Positions 48,600-57,097 of a stretch of DNA of 64,000 nt are shown here, in pieces. The notes beneath the pieces are model-generated. The model worked only from the letters and a program-made list of their open reading frames with translations, was not told the DNA's origin and did not search any database. The stretch covers positions 1-64,000 of the forward strand of contig NZ_RZUF01000011.1 of assembly GCF_004005375.1 (NCBI RefSeq), read 5' to 3'. The stretch's first letter is position 1. Each line of letters opens with the position of its first letter. Made by a program: the position numbers and the translations under genes. The stretch comes from Rheinheimera sediminis. Lineage in GTDB: Bacteria; Pseudomonadota; Gammaproteobacteria; Enterobacterales; Alteromonadaceae.

Positions 48600-50213
48600 T
48601 TATTTGGGTATCACCGGAAAATCGATTTGAATATCGATACCATGATCCAAAGCACTCTCTAGCTGAATTTTTCCATTTAAAGCTTGTGTCACCAGATTAT
48701 AAACCAAATGCATACCCAGGCCGCTGCCACCTTCGCCTCTTTTGGTAGTAACAAAGGGATCAAAAATACGTTTTCTAATATTCTCCGGCACGCCTGAACC
48801 GTTATCTTGATAGTGCAGGTAACAACGGCTATTGGCCAGAGTAACACTGATGGTCATAGTGCCTTGCTCTTTGTTTTCAAAGGCATGGATTAGGCTATTC
48901 ATAATAAGGTTAATTAATATTTGACTGATAGGGCCTGGTTTGCTCTCGAACTCCAGCTGCTGATCACAATTCAGTATCACCTGGTGCTGCGTTTTTTTCA
49001 GGTTGGGCCTTAGTGACAGCACAACTTCATTCAACAACTGGTGCATGTTGAAGTATCTTCTGTTGTCGTTAGATTGGTCGACAGCTACTTGTTTAAAACT
49101 GCGGATCAGGTTTGCTGCGCGTTCAAGATTGCGGTAAATAATTCCAAGATTCTCTGCGCTTTCTCCCAAAAACTTTGCCAACTGGTTTGAGGTTAATTTC
49201 TTCTCATCAAAAGCTTTTTGTATCTCGGCCAATTTATCCTGCATCAAAGTTGAGGCTGTTACGCCAAGCCCTATAGGTGTATTTACCTCATGGGCTACGC
49301 CTGCCACCATTTGACCTAAACTGGCCATTTTTTCAGTTTCAACAATTTGATTCTGATACTGATGCAAGGTAGATAATGTATTAAGTAAATCCTGATTTGA
49401 GGTTTTTAGAGCCTGAGTTCTGTCGGTAATTTTTTGTTCCAAATCCTGGTTTAGCTGGCGTATTTCACTTTCAGCACTACGCAGCTTAGTAATTTGTTGT
49501 TCAGTTCTGTCCAGCATTGTGTTCACTGCCCGCCCCAGATTATGAAACTCAGTAATTTCCATAGCAGGCACACGAATTTGGTAGTCTTTTTCTTTGGATA
49601 CTTTTTGTACTAGCGTTAACAGACTATACAGAGGTTGGGTAAAACGTCGCTGCAACCTGGTTGCGATAACGAAGGCACCTATTAAAGAGCAAAGTGCGAT
49701 CAAAATATCAAACAACACTCTGTTTTGTACATAGCGGCTGAGTTCTTCCAGGCTGGCGCGAATGTAGACATAACCTAGTAATTTACCGTCAGACTGTATT
49801 TTTTTAGTCAGCTCCATTACGCCATCTCCAATAGTGGCGTTTTGATACTGTTCTGCTTTGTTAAACTGAGTAGGATAGGGGCCAACATCCCTTCTGTTGT
49901 AACTGGCGAAAAAGCTAAGCTCGCCATTTTCCTGTAGTTTATAAATATGAATGTTGTGTAAGCGGGATTCCGCAGCAAAAGAAGCAAGGCGGCGGTCTTC
50001 TATTTCTGAGTCATCTATTTCAATGGAACTTACGGCATTAAAAGCAATAATGGCTGCATAAGAGTAAAGCTGTTCAGATAAGTTCTTTTTTTCAGCTCTA
50101 ATATCCTGCAAAGTGGCAATAGTGAGAGAGATACATAAAGTGATACTGCAAATCAGCATCACAACCCATATCAGTGCGCCTTTGATTGAACTCGCTTTTA
50201 AAGCTGGACCCAT
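48600..50213 (-). CDS. CHASE8/HAMP-type sensor histidine kinase
   Basis: A 537-residue membrane histidine kinase. A membrane segment (~13-33), a periplasmic CHASE8-like domain (~35-155: YAAIIAFNAVSSIEIDD is typical), a second membrane segment (~165-185), HAMP (~188-240), a coiled coil, then the kinase core. The phospho-acceptor box is GVAHEVNTPIG, the variant HEVNTP class, and the ATPase domain has NLIMNSLIHAF, DNGSGVPE and GGSGLGMHLVYN. No cognate response regulator is adjacent except arcA in the same direction (180 bp downstream), which already pairs with ArcB. AAGGA before the second ATG (50213) favours it over the ATG 5 codons upstream. Confidence 0.85.
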   Translation of the reverse strand: MGPALKASSIKGALIWVVMLICSITLCISLTIATLQDIRAEKKNLSEQLYSYAAIIAFNAVSSIEIDDSEIEDRRLASFAAESRLHNIHIYKLQENGELSFFASYNRRDVGPYPTQFNKAEQYQNATIGDGVMELTKKIQSDGKLLGYVYIRASLEELSRYVQNRVLFDILIALCSLIGAFVIATRLQRRFTQPLYSLLTLVQKVSKEKDYQIRVPAMEITEFHNLGRAVNTMLDRTEQQITKLRSAESEIRQLNQDLEQKITDRTQALKTSNQDLLNTLSTLHQYQNQIVETEKMASLGQMVAGVAHEVNTPIGLGVTASTLMQDKLAEIQKAFDEKKLTSNQLAKFLGESAENLGIIYRNLERAANLIRSFKQVAVDQSNDNRRYFNMHQLLNEVVLSLRPNLKKTQHQVILNCDQQLEFESKPGPISQILINLIMNSLIHAFENKEQGTMTISVTLANSRCYLHYQDNGSGVPENIRKRIFDPFVTTKRGEGGSGLGMHLVYNLVTQALNGKIQLESALDHGIDIQIDFPVIPK

Positions 50214-50322
50214 TAATCCTTCCGTCATCAGTCAATCCATACTCCAAGCTATAATATTGAAGTTACACGCATTTGCAAATTTTCACCAGTTAGTACGCTG
50301 ACAAAAAATAAAACGGCTTCTA

Positions 50323-50504
50323 AGTCAAAATAATTGATGGTGCAACGAGGTGGCACTGCATGGTTCCCTGAGGCCATAGTGATGCTGTGTTCAATTCGAT
50401 TGCAGCAATAACTCGCCGGTCGGGACTGCAAACAGCTGCCACTAACTCTTGAGGCAAGAAAATACAGATAACAAAGTTGCAGCTTCAAGTACGAAGGGTT
50501 TATA
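50323..50504. repeat. Diverged copy of the TATACCC/GGGTATA-ended element
   Basis: The right end, GTTGCAGCTTCAAGTACGAAG followed by GGTTTATA, matches the 14064 copy well. The left end (GTCAAAATAATTGATGGTGC) is diverged. It fills most of the gap between the histidine kinase and the DUF3293 gene, including its likely promoter. Confidence 0.6.
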
Positions 50505-50535
50505 GTGAATACACTTGTGATGGAGGAGCGAAACC

Positions 50536-50931
50536 ATGGACTTATGGGATAACTACAAAACGAGTGTCTTTTTGTGCCATCAACCTCTTGGTGACCAAAT
50601 TAATTTTGCTATTATCAGCGCCCAAAATCCTTGCGGTCATGTTCAAACCCCTTCCAGAAATTTACTGCTCGATAATTATTTTGCCAATACCCTCGACAGC
50701 CTGAGTCTGCCTTACAGAGAAATTGTGGGATGTTCACCAGATTTGAGTTTTCGCGAGAAAAGCTGGGCTGTAATTTGTGATAAACCAAAAGCTATAAAGC
50801 TCGCTATTATGTTTGAACAGCACGCTATTTATTGGGTAGAACAAGGCAAGTTGTTTTTGGTTCCAGCTTTGTTACAGCAAGCTGAGGAGTATTTGGGGGA
50901 GTTTCATCCGCGTCAAATTGTAATGAGTTAG
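50536..50931 (+). CDS. DUF3293 domain-containing protein
   Basis: A 131-residue cytoplasmic protein. FAIISAQNPCGHVQTPSRNLLLDNYFANTL, then VGCSPDLSFREKSWAVIC and MFEQHAIYWVEQGKLFLV are the characteristic segments of DUF3293, a family of unknown function. GGAGGAGC upstream of the ATG supports the start. A dispersed repeat lies directly upstream. It is convergent with the small exported protein gene at 50948. Confidence 0.8.
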   Translation: MDLWDNYKTSVFLCHQPLGDQINFAIISAQNPCGHVQTPSRNLLLDNYFANTLDSLSLPYREIVGCSPDLSFREKSWAVICDKPKAIKLAIMFEQHAIYWVEQGKLFLVPALLQQAEEYLGEFHPRQIVMS

Positions 50932-50947
50932 TACTGCAGATTCAGAA

Positions 50948-51247
50948 CTAATTTTTCAAAACCTGCAGGATAGGCTCTATTTTTTGACCCAAAGCGTACT
51001 CAAGCCTGAGTCGTTTCAACTTTTGTTTATGAGCCTCATCTCTGTCCGTTGGTTCTGATAAAAACTCTTTAAAATCAGCGACACAGATACAGAGTATCGC
51101 CGGTTTTTCCATAGTGTCCAGCTGACCAAGCCGGTAAATTTGGTGAGGACAAGCTAAAGTGCGTTCTGGCGACTGAATACATTCAGTGGCGGCGGTACTT
51201 AAAGAGCATACACCCAGAACAGGCAACAGCGCTAAAGCCAGTCTCAT
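50948..51247 (-). CDS. Small exported protein, hypothetical
   Basis: A 99-residue protein with a signal peptide (MRLALALLPVLGVCSLSTAAT, cut near 20). Four Cys in the mature part (TECIQ, ACPH, ILCICV) suggest disulfide bonds or metal binding. The C-terminal half is charged and helical. It follows rsmC on the same strand with a 12-bp gap, so it is probably in that transcript. I do not recognise the family. Confidence 0.65.
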   Translation of the reverse strand: MRLALALLPVLGVCSLSTAATECIQSPERTLACPHQIYRLGQLDTMEKPAILCICVADFKEFLSEPTDRDEAHKQKLKRLRLEYALGQKIEPILQVLKN

Positions 51248-51259
51248 CGATCGATCCTT

Positions 51260-52288
51260 TTATTTGCGGTCTTTCTTACAATAATAAACCACAAAACCAT
51301 CGCGACGACCAAGTTCTTTTACCTGACCAAAGATCTCAGTGAGCTGAGCTACGTAAGGTAAATGCACGTTAGCCACTAAAGTTAAAGTACCGCCAGGTTT
51401 CAATTCATTAAAAGCGTCGCGGAAAAACTGCTCGCTGATATGGTAGTCGGTTTTTAAACCTGTGTGGAAAGGCGGGTTGCTGACAATATGGTCATAAGCA
51501 GCGCTGCGTGACGGAATACCATCAGCGGCTATAGTTTCGCCCGGCAATTTATTGGCCTTTAAAGTAGCAGCTGTAGAGCTGACAGCTAAAGTGCTGATGT
51601 CCGAAGCAGTTAGTTTGATTTCCGGGTGCTTTTTGACTAAAAAGGCACCGATAAAACCAGCACCACAAGCAAAATCCAGCACTTTACCTTGCTGAATATG
51701 GCCTAAATGCTCCAGCAGTAAGTTAGTTCCCAAATCCAGTTTGCCATGGTTAAACACGCCAGGCAAAGAGCATAGCTTTAAACTGATACCAGCTTTTTCG
51801 ATACTAAACTGATGAAAGTCTGCAGTTTTGAGTTCGCTTTGTAACAAACCATCCAGCTCAAACCATAAACAGTGTTTGGCATTGTCATGCTTGAAGGCTT
51901 TTAACCCCAGCTTTTCAGCCTGATTACCTAAGCTTTTAATGCCACCTTTGTTATCGCCCACCAGATAAACTTCGGTTTTATCATTCAGTACAGTTTTAAT
52001 CTGAGCTAAAGAGCTTTGCAGCTGATCTTTGCTTTTAGGGTAAAACAGCACCACCCTGTCTACTGTTAAATCAGTTGGTAAAGCGTCACCCAAATAACAA
52101 GGGCTTTTGCTTTGCTGCTGCCAGTTGTTAGCAACAGCCATGTTTGAGGTTAAACAAAACAGCTCCAGCTCTGGCGCTTTTTGTTTTAATTCAGCGGCCA
52201 GACGGTCGGCCATAGGTTCTACCAGCAGCACTTTGCCTGATAAAAAATCAATATTGCGCAGCAGCAGCTGACTGGTATTGTCCAACAT
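51260..52288 (-). CDS. rsmC: 16S rRNA (guanine-1207-N2)-methyltransferase
   Basis: A 342-residue rRNA methyltransferase of the RsmC family. The N-terminal half is the degenerate duplicated methyltransferase domain. The C-terminal half is the catalytic domain: VLDFACGAGFIGAFL near residues 200-214 (SAM binding), then HIVSNPPFHTG near 267-277, the NPPF motif that methylates the exocyclic amine of G1207 in 16S rRNA with SAM. Its ribosome binding site (AAGGAAG) lies directly beside the end of a 268-bp repeat element, so its promoter may be inside the element. Confidence 0.93.
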   Translation of the reverse strand: MLDNTSQLLLRNIDFLSGKVLLVEPMADRLAAELKQKAPELELFCLTSNMAVANNWQQQSKSPCYLGDALPTDLTVDRVVLFYPKSKDQLQSSLAQIKTVLNDKTEVYLVGDNKGGIKSLGNQAEKLGLKAFKHDNAKHCLWFELDGLLQSELKTADFHQFSIEKAGISLKLCSLPGVFNHGKLDLGTNLLLEHLGHIQQGKVLDFACGAGFIGAFLVKKHPEIKLTASDISTLAVSSTAATLKANKLPGETIAADGIPSRSAAYDHIVSNPPFHTGLKTDYHISEQFFRDAFNELKPGGTLTLVANVHLPYVAQLTEIFGQVKELGRRDGFVVYYCKKDRK

Positions 52289-52302
52289 ATGAATCTTCCT
52301 TC

Positions 52303-52570
52303 TAGAGCGTGTTAACGCTTCGAGGTTAAATTTTGTTCGCTCTGGCGCCGCTTTGATCGCGAAACGAGGAGCGACGTTTAGTTAATCTAAATGAGCGACG
52401 AGTGACAATGAGCAAGGCGCCGCCAGACGAACCCGAAGGGCAGCGCCTGGCCGGCCTTTCTGCAGCGTTAAAGCCTGCTTATGTAGAATTACTACACCGC
52501 GCAGTCTTTGCCTTGCATAAAAACCGGCCAGACTGCTGCAAAAATAACCCTGAAGCGTCAACACGCTCTA
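52303..52570. repeat. 268-bp MITE-like element between trmB and rsmC
   Basis: The ends TAGAGCGTGTTAACGCTTC and GAAGCGTCAACACGCTCTA are inverted repeats with one mismatch, extending into AGGTTA/TAACCCT. The centre is GC-rich (GGCGCCGCCAGACG, GCCGGCC). The right end overlaps the trmB stop codon and the left end touches the rsmC ribosome binding site. An internal 60-codon minus-strand frame exists but is not supported as a gene. Confidence 0.8.
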
Positions 52571-53289
52571 AACATCAAATCCCAAACACCATGGCCTAAA
52601 TTAACACCACGGTTTTCAAATTTAGTCAGAGGTCTATGCTCAGGGCGCGGCACATAGTCATTGGTCTCTGACAGGTTGCTGTAACCTTCGGCAACTTTCA
52701 TCACTTCCAGCATATGTTCAGCGTAGTTTTCCCAGTCGGTGGCCATATGAAATACACCACCGATCTTTAATTTGCGGCGTAATAACTGGGCAAACTCGGC
52801 CTGCACAATACGTCTTTTATGGTGACGTTTTTTATGCCATGGATCAGGGAAAAACAACTGCACTGTGCTTAAGCTGTTGTCGGCAATTGAGTCGTTTAAA
52901 ATTTCGATGGCGTCGTGTTCAAATACTCGCAGGTTTTTCACGCCTTCAGTTTCGGCTTCACCTAAACAAGCACCTACACCTGGTTTATGTACTTCGATAC
53001 CAATAAAGTCTTTATCTGGCGCGGCTTTCGCCATTTGCACCAAAGATTTGCCCATGCCAAAACCAATTTCCAGCACTAAGTCGGCTTCACGGCCAAAGAC
53101 TGCTGTCATATCGTAAGGCGTGGCCTGATGCTCCAGGCCCATAGTTGGCCAAAATAAATCTAAACTGCGCTGCTGGCCTTTGGTCAGACGACCTTCCCTT
53201 AAAACAAAACTACGGATGCGGCGCAGGTATTTGTTTTCCTGAAGCTCATCGTCCTGTGGCTCTGTATTTGGTTGTTCCGGGTGGGTCAT
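52558..53289 (-). CDS. trmB: tRNA (guanine-N7-)-methyltransferase
   Basis: A 243-residue SAM-dependent enzyme that methylates G46 of t[20 protein letters not shown] is the SAM-binding motif, [13 protein letters not shown] follows, [18 protein letters not shown] carries the catalytic Asp and basic RNA-binding residues, and the C-terminus has [20 protein letters not shown]. The last three residues (RAC) and the TGA lie in the end of the repeat at 52303-52570, so the original C-terminus was replaced. GGAGACC before the ATG at 53289 decides the start over the upstream TTG. It is divergent from mutY. Confidence 0.94.
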   Translation of the reverse strand: MTHPEQPNTEPQDDELQENKYLRRIRSFVLREGRLTKGQQRSLDLFWPTMGLEHQATPYDMTAVFGREADLVLEIGFGMGKSLVQMAKAAPDKDFIGIEVHKPGVGACLGEAETEGVKNLRVFEHDAIEILNDSIADNSLSTVQLFFPDPWHKKRHHKRRIVQAEFAQLLRRKLKIGGVFHMATDWENYAEHMLEVMKVAEGYSNLSETNDYVPRPEHRPLTKFENRGVNLGHGVWDLMFRAC

Positions 53290-53452
53290 CTTGGTCTCCA
53301 AAAAATGTGATGCAGCTTGCTACTGCATGAAGTGCTATCTAATGCGGCGCGTATTATCCTTGTTCTGCTGCTAATGCTCAACCGCTAATCTTGATTCAAC
53401 AACAATACGAAAAAATGCTAGGCTGAGCGCCGCTTTGAAAAACTAACTTTGA

Positions 53453-54490
53453 GTGCTTAACGCCGTGCTAACTTCTGAGTATTTAACTTGCCCTGATCTT
53501 TTTGCCGATACTGTTGTTGATTGGCAAAAAACTGATGGCCGCAATGCCTTACCATGGCAACAAGACCCCAGTCCATACAGAGTGATGGTCAGTGAGCTGA
53601 TGTTACAGCAAACTCAGGTAACTACTGTGATCCCGTATTTTCAGCGCTGGATGCAAAAGCTACCTGATATTCATGCCTTAGCAGCTGCCGACACCGACAC
53701 TGTGATGGCGTTATGGCAGGGCTTAGGTTATTACGCCAGAGCCCGTAATTTACATAAAGCCGCTAAATACATAGTGTTTGATTTAGGTGAGTTTCCTTTT
53801 GAATTAAATGACTTATTAACCATTCCTGGTATAGGCCGTTATACAGCTGGTGCTATCCGCTCTTTTGCTTATGACGCTTACGGCCCCATAGTGGATGGTA
53901 ATGTCAGGCGTTTATTCTGCCGTTTATTTGGAATCGAAGGTGTACCAACCACTTCTGCAGTGGATAAGAAGTTGTGGGCTTTGGCGGATGCATTAACGCC
54001 AAAACAAAACAACAGACGTTTTGCGCAAGCCTTGCTGGACTTGGGCGCTACGGTTTGCAAACCCAAGCAGGCTGATTGTTTAAGTTGCCCGCTGCAAACT
54101 CAGTGTGTGGCTTTTAATACAGGCCGTGTGGCCGAATTACCAACTGCTAAACCTAAAAAGATGACTCCAACCAAAGCAGGGCACTTTTTGTGGATAGAGC
54201 AAGGCGATAAGCTGTTGCTGCAAAAAAGACCAGACTCTGGCATCTGGGCTGATTTATGGTCTTTACCCCAGGTTGATGAAACTGCTGAGTCTTTGTTGCA
54301 AGCCAAACTACAGGGCCAGTTTCAGCATGTGTTTTCGCATTACAAGTTAGATGCTTCGGTTTGGCATCCGGTGTCAGGTGTATCCGAGCCTGCAGGCAGC
54401 AGTTGGTACAACAAAGAGCAAGTGCTAGAGATTGGATTACCTGCACCTATCCGAAGCTGGATTGAAAAGAACTGGCTGAAGAAAAGCTAA
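53453..54490 (+). CDS. mutY: Adenine DNA glycosylase MutY
   Basis: A 345-residue DNA repair enzyme that removes adenine mispaired with 8-oxoguanine. LPWQQDPSPYRVMVSELMLQQTQV carries the catalytic Glu region, LLTIPGIGRYTAGAIRSFA is the helix-hairpin-helix and IVDGNVRRL carries the catalytic Asp. The 4Fe-4S ligands are CX6CX2CX5C in CKPKQADCLSCPLQTQC. A C-terminal MutT-like domain for 8-oxoG recognition follows (~220-340). It is followed by yggX 62 bp downstream, as in E. coli. It starts with GTG; an alternative GTG four codons later cannot be excluded. Confidence 0.95.
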   Translation: MLNAVLTSEYLTCPDLFADTVVDWQKTDGRNALPWQQDPSPYRVMVSELMLQQTQVTTVIPYFQRWMQKLPDIHALAAADTDTVMALWQGLGYYARARNLHKAAKYIVFDLGEFPFELNDLLTIPGIGRYTAGAIRSFAYDAYGPIVDGNVRRLFCRLFGIEGVPTTSAVDKKLWALADALTPKQNNRRFAQALLDLGATVCKPKQADCLSCPLQTQCVAFNTGRVAELPTAKPKKMTPTKAGHFLWIEQGDKLLLQKRPDSGIWADLWSLPQVDETAESLLQAKLQGQFQHVFSHYKLDASVWHPVSGVSEPAGSSWYNKEQVLEIGLPAPIRSWIEKNWLKKS

Positions 54491-54552
54491 CTGCTTGCGA
54501 TGAAGTCGTTTACAATATCGACCTTTTTAAAAGCTAAGCATTGAGGTGAATA

Positions 54553-54825
54553 ATGTCCCGTCAGATATTTTGTGTTTATTTGCAAAAAGAAGCAGCAGGT
54601 TTAGATTTTCAGCTGTATCCGGGGGAGCTTGGCAAAAAAATCTTCGACAACATCAGCAAAGAAGCCTGGGCTTTATGGCAGTCGAAACAAATTATGCTGA
54701 TCAATGAAAAAAAGCTGAATATGATGAATCTTGAGCATCGCAAGTTGCTGGAGGAGCAAATGCAGCAATTTTTATTTGAAGGTAAAGAAGTTCAGATTGA
54801 AGGTTACGTGCCTAAAGCTAATTAA
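54553..54825 (+). CDS. yggX: Fe(2+)-trafficking protein YggX
   Basis: A 90-residue protein of the YggX family, linked to protection of iron-sulfur clusters against oxidation. It has the invariant N-terminal Cys (RQIFCVYL, Cys7), and the segments [20 protein letters not shown] and [20 protein letters not shown]. The order mutY-yggX is conserved in gammaproteobacteria. The ATG has GAGGTG close upstream. Length is as expected. Confidence 0.96.
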   Translation: MSRQIFCVYLQKEAAGLDFQLYPGELGKKIFDNISKEAWALWQSKQIMLINEKKLNMMNLEHRKLLEEQMQQFLFEGKEVQIEGYVPKAN

Positions 54826-54928
54826 ATCTGCTGGATATAGTGGACTGTAGCTGGTGCAGTTCACTGCCTTTCTCTATAATTTGCATTAGAAAAATTAATT
54901 CAACACCCGTCGTTTAAGGTTGCAGACT

Positions 54929-55861
54929 ATGGCTCGGCGCTTACCCCCTCTTAATGCGTTAAAGGCTTTTGAAACTGCCGCCCGCCATCTTAGTTTTACT
55001 AAAGCGGCTGAAGAAATGTTTGTTACTCAAGCTGCTATTAGTCATCAGATCAAAGCACTGGAAGATCATTTAGGTTTAAAGCTGTTTATGCGGAAAAACC
55101 GCTCTTTGCTGTTGACTGAAGAAGGCCAGAGTTACTTTTTAGATATAAAAGAGATTTTTCTGCAGTTGCATGAAGCCACAGAGAAGTTACTGGCGCGAGG
55201 GGCCAAGGGGTCTTTGACCGTAAGTTTGCAGCCTAGTTTTGCTATTCAGTGGCTGGTGCCGCGTTTAAGTTTATTTAGTGAAGAGCACTCTGACATAGAT
55301 GTGCGTATCAAAGCTGTTGACTCAGATGAAGGCTCGTTAACTGACGACGTAGATGTGGCAATTTATTATGGTCGTGGCAGCTGGCGGAATTTGCATGCTG
55401 ATAAGCTGCATACCGAATACCTGTTGCCTGTTTGTTCGCCATTATTGTTAAACGGCAGCAAGCCTTTAAAAGACGTCGCTGATTTACGCCACCATACTTT
55501 GCTGCATGATGGTTCACGTCAGGCCTGGAAAGATTGGTTTGTTAGTCAGGGCTTTAAAAATTTCAATGTGAATCAGGGGCCGATTTTTTCGCATACAGCA
55601 ATGGTGTTGCAGGCTGCTATACATGGTCAGGGTGTGGCTTTGGCGCATAACGTGTTGGCCAGGCCTGATATTAATTCAGGTCGCTTAATAGTGCCTTTTC
55701 ACCATGTATTACTGAGTAAAGACTCGCATTATCTGGTGTGCCGTGAAAACCAGACTGAGCTTGGCAAAATTGTCGCGTTCCGGCAGTGGATGGCTAAACA
55801 AGTAGAGCTGGATCAGCAAGATTTTGTTGAGCAGCATTTTAATAATTCGACACCGGATTGA
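54929..55861 (+). CDS. gcvA: GcvA-type LysR regulator
   Basis: A 310-residue LysR regulator. The N-terminus RRLPPLNALKAFETAARHLSFTKAAEEMFVTQAAISHQIKALEDHLG is typical of GcvA, the regulator of the glycine cleavage operon. The effector domain covers ~90-300. Its position upstream of ygdD and rlmM matches E. coli, which strengthens the call. The ATG at 54929 with AAGG upstream is preferred over TTG 3 codons before. The following hydrolase starts 3 bp after the stop, so they form one operon. Whether it controls gcv here is inferred. Confidence 0.85.
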   Translation: MARRLPPLNALKAFETAARHLSFTKAAEEMFVTQAAISHQIKALEDHLGLKLFMRKNRSLLLTEEGQSYFLDIKEIFLQLHEATEKLLARGAKGSLTVSLQPSFAIQWLVPRLSLFSEEHSDIDVRIKAVDSDEGSLTDDVDVAIYYGRGSWRNLHADKLHTEYLLPVCSPLLLNGSKPLKDVADLRHHTLLHDGSRQAWKDWFVSQGFKNFNVNQGPIFSHTAMVLQAAIHGQGVALAHNVLARPDINSGRLIVPFHHVLLSKDSHYLVCRENQTELGKIVAFRQWMAKQVELDQQDFVEQHFNNSTPD

Positions 55862-55864
55862 TTA

Positions 55865-56506
55865 ATGCCAGAGTTGTTAGTCCAAAGTGTTGTTAAAGCT
55901 TCAAAACCTATCGCCAGACTGCTGCTATGCCATGGTGCCGGAGCTCCGGTGCAATCAGAATTCTGCCAGCTGTTAGCAGAGCAGCTTACTGAGCAAAATA
56001 TTGAAGTTTGGGGTTTTAACTTTGCTTATATGCAAAAGACCCTTACTGGCCACAGGCAGCTACCGGCTAAAATGCCGGTATTAATGGCTGAGCTGCTCGA
56101 ACAAATACGCCAGGTACCAACAGATTTACCTTTGTTTATTGCAGGTAAGTCGATGGGCGGCCGGGTTGCCACTCTGCTTGCTGCATCGGATTTGTTACCT
56201 GCGCAAGTGAACGCAGTGATAGCTTTTGGTTATCCTTTTCACCCGCCGAAAAAAGATAGTTGGCGAATAGAGCATTTTGCCGATTTAAAAAGGCCCGTGC
56301 TGGTGTTGCAAGGAGAAAGAGACCCTTTTGGCAGCATTCAGGAACTGGTCAATAGGAGTTTGCCCGAGATAGCTATTAGGTGGCTAAAAAGCGGCGACCA
56401 TGATTTTTTGCCATTAAAAAAATCAGGTTTGAGCCAACAGCAGCTTATTGAGCAAGCGGCTACTATTAGCAGGAGCTTTATTAATGAATGTATTCTGGAA
56501 AATTAA
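55865..56506 (+). CDS. Alpha/beta hydrolase (KANL3/Tex30-like)
   Basis: A 213-residue cytoplasmic alpha/beta hydrolase. LLLCHGAGAPVQSEF at ~18-32 is the N-terminal oxyanion segment, FIAGKSMGGRVATLLA at ~93-108 is the nucleophile elbow, VLQGERDPFG at ~148-157 holds the acid and KSGDHDFLP at ~177-185 the His. The G-K-S-M-G-G form is typical of the KANL3/Tex30-like family, of unknown substrate. It lies between gcvA (3-bp gap) and ygdD (23-bp overlap), an insertion relative to the E. coli gcvA-ygdD-rlmM order. Confidence 0.85.
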   Translation: MPELLVQSVVKASKPIARLLLCHGAGAPVQSEFCQLLAEQLTEQNIEVWGFNFAYMQKTLTGHRQLPAKMPVLMAELLEQIRQVPTDLPLFIAGKSMGGRVATLLAASDLLPAQVNAVIAFGYPFHPPKKDSWRIEHFADLKRPVLVLQGERDPFGSIQELVNRSLPEIAIRWLKSGDHDFLPLKKSGLSQQQLIEQAATISRSFINECILEN

Positions 56507-56870
56507 CACTAGTCTGGCAGCCTTTTATGGCGCAGTGACTGTAGGTTCTGCCGCTGCTTTAATGCATTTATGGCGTGGCACTATAGATACAGAGCAACTG
56601 GCTGTGCTTTTAAGCGCAGGTTTTATTTTAGCTTTTCATGCAATGGCTTTATTGGCCTTATCTGCTTTTGACAAGCTGCAACAACAAAGCCCGTGGCTAA
56701 GCCGCATCTGCGCTTGCGCCATGCAAATAGGGCTATGGTTATTTGTTTATACTCTGGTAGCTGGTGTATTTAAGCTGCCTTTACATTTTTCAGCTCTGGC
56801 GCCTTTAGGTGGTCAGTTGCTTATTTTAAGCTGGCTGGCTTTGGCCATCAGCCCTTGGATCAGGAAATAA
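56484..56870 (+). CDS. ygdD: DUF423 inner-membrane protein (YgdD)
   Basis: A 128-residue membrane protein with four hydrophobic segments. FYGAVTVGSAAALMHLW...LAVLLSAGFILAFHAMALLAL is the usual DUF423/YgdD N-terminal half, and GLWLFVYTLVAGVF and LAPLGGQLLILSWLALAI the C-terminal half. AGGAG 8 bases before the ATG at 56484 decides the start, inside the end of the preceding hydrolase gene. The position between gcvA and rlmM is as in E. coli. The function is unknown. Confidence 0.88.
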   Translation: MNVFWKINTSLAAFYGAVTVGSAAALMHLWRGTIDTEQLAVLLSAGFILAFHAMALLALSAFDKLQQQSPWLSRICACAMQIGLWLFVYTLVAGVFKLPLHFSALAPLGGQLLILSWLALAISPWIRK

Positions 56871-56871
56871 T

Positions 56872-56949
56872 ATGAGTAATTGGCAGGATAGACAATTTCC
56901 ACAGCCGCAGGCTGCCCATCAGGGTGCTGCACATGGAGGTGCAGCATGA
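56872..56949 (+). CDS. Micro-ORF 1 of the tandem array (25 residues)
   Basis: It starts 1 bp after the ygdD stop with AGGAAATAAT upstream, reads MSNWQDRQFPQPQ...GAAHGGAA and stops at TGA that overlaps the next ATG. It differs from units 2-4 at five bases, all changing amino acids (S for K, P for S, P for T, H for R). It is probably the ancestral or free-diverging unit. Its C-terminal codons build the hairpin for the next start. A real translated peptide is inferred from the intact frame and ribosome binding site. Confidence 0.6.
   Translation: MSNWQDRQFPQPQAAHQGAAHGGAA
56925..56946 (+). promoter_or_regulatory. Junction hairpin 1 with Shine-Dalgarno in the loop (CsrA/RsmA-like site)
   Basis: TGCTGCAC-ATGGAG-GTGCAGCA has a perfect 8-bp stem and a 6-nt loop. 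The loop holds GGAG, the ribosome binding site of unit 2. ACATGGAGGT (56931-56940) fits the RsmE/CsrA consensus (A/U)CANGGANG(U/A). The A of the next ATG closes the stem. Confidence 0.65.
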
Positions 56950-57023
56950 AAAATTGGCAGGATAGACAATTTTCACAGACGCAGGCTGCCCGTCAGGGTG
57001 CTGCACATGGAGGTGCAGCATGA
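56946..57023 (+). CDS. Micro-ORF 2 of the tandem array
   Basis: A 25-residue frame, MKNWQDRQFSQTQ...GAAHGGAA, starting inside the TGA overlap (ATGA) of unit 1. GGAGG lies 6 bases before the ATG. Identical to units 3 and 4. No known family is recognised; the peptide has a basic N-terminus, then Gln/Ala, Gly/His. Translation would be coupled to the unit before it. Confidence 0.55.
   Translation: MKNWQDRQFSQTQAARQGAAHGGAA
56999..57020 (+). promoter_or_regulatory. Junction hairpin 2 (CsrA/RsmA-like site)
   Basis: Same 8-bp stem and ATGGAG loop as junction 1. ACATGGAGGT is at 57005-57014. It covers the ribosome binding site of unit 3. Confidence 0.65.
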
Positions 57024-57097
57024 AAAATTGGCAGGATAGACAATTTTCACAGACGCAGGCTGCCCGTCAGGGTGCTGCACATGGAGGTGCAGCATGA
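57020..57097 (+). CDS. Micro-ORF 3 of the tandem array
   Basis: Identical in sequence to unit 2, in the next frame. Starts in the ATGA overlap of unit 2 and ends in that of unit 4. Translational coupling is inferred from the 4-base overlaps on both sides. Confidence 0.55.
   Translation: MKNWQDRQFSQTQAARQGAAHGGAA
57073..57094 (+). promoter_or_regulatory. Junction hairpin 3 (CsrA/RsmA-like site)
   Basis: Same hairpin; ACATGGAGGT is at 57079-57088, over the ribosome binding site of unit 4. Confidence 0.65.

Noticed and set aside
52382-52564. 60-codon minus-strand reading frame inside the 268-bp repeat
   Set aside because: It lies wholly within the repeat element, has biased composition and no convincing ribosome binding site or known family.
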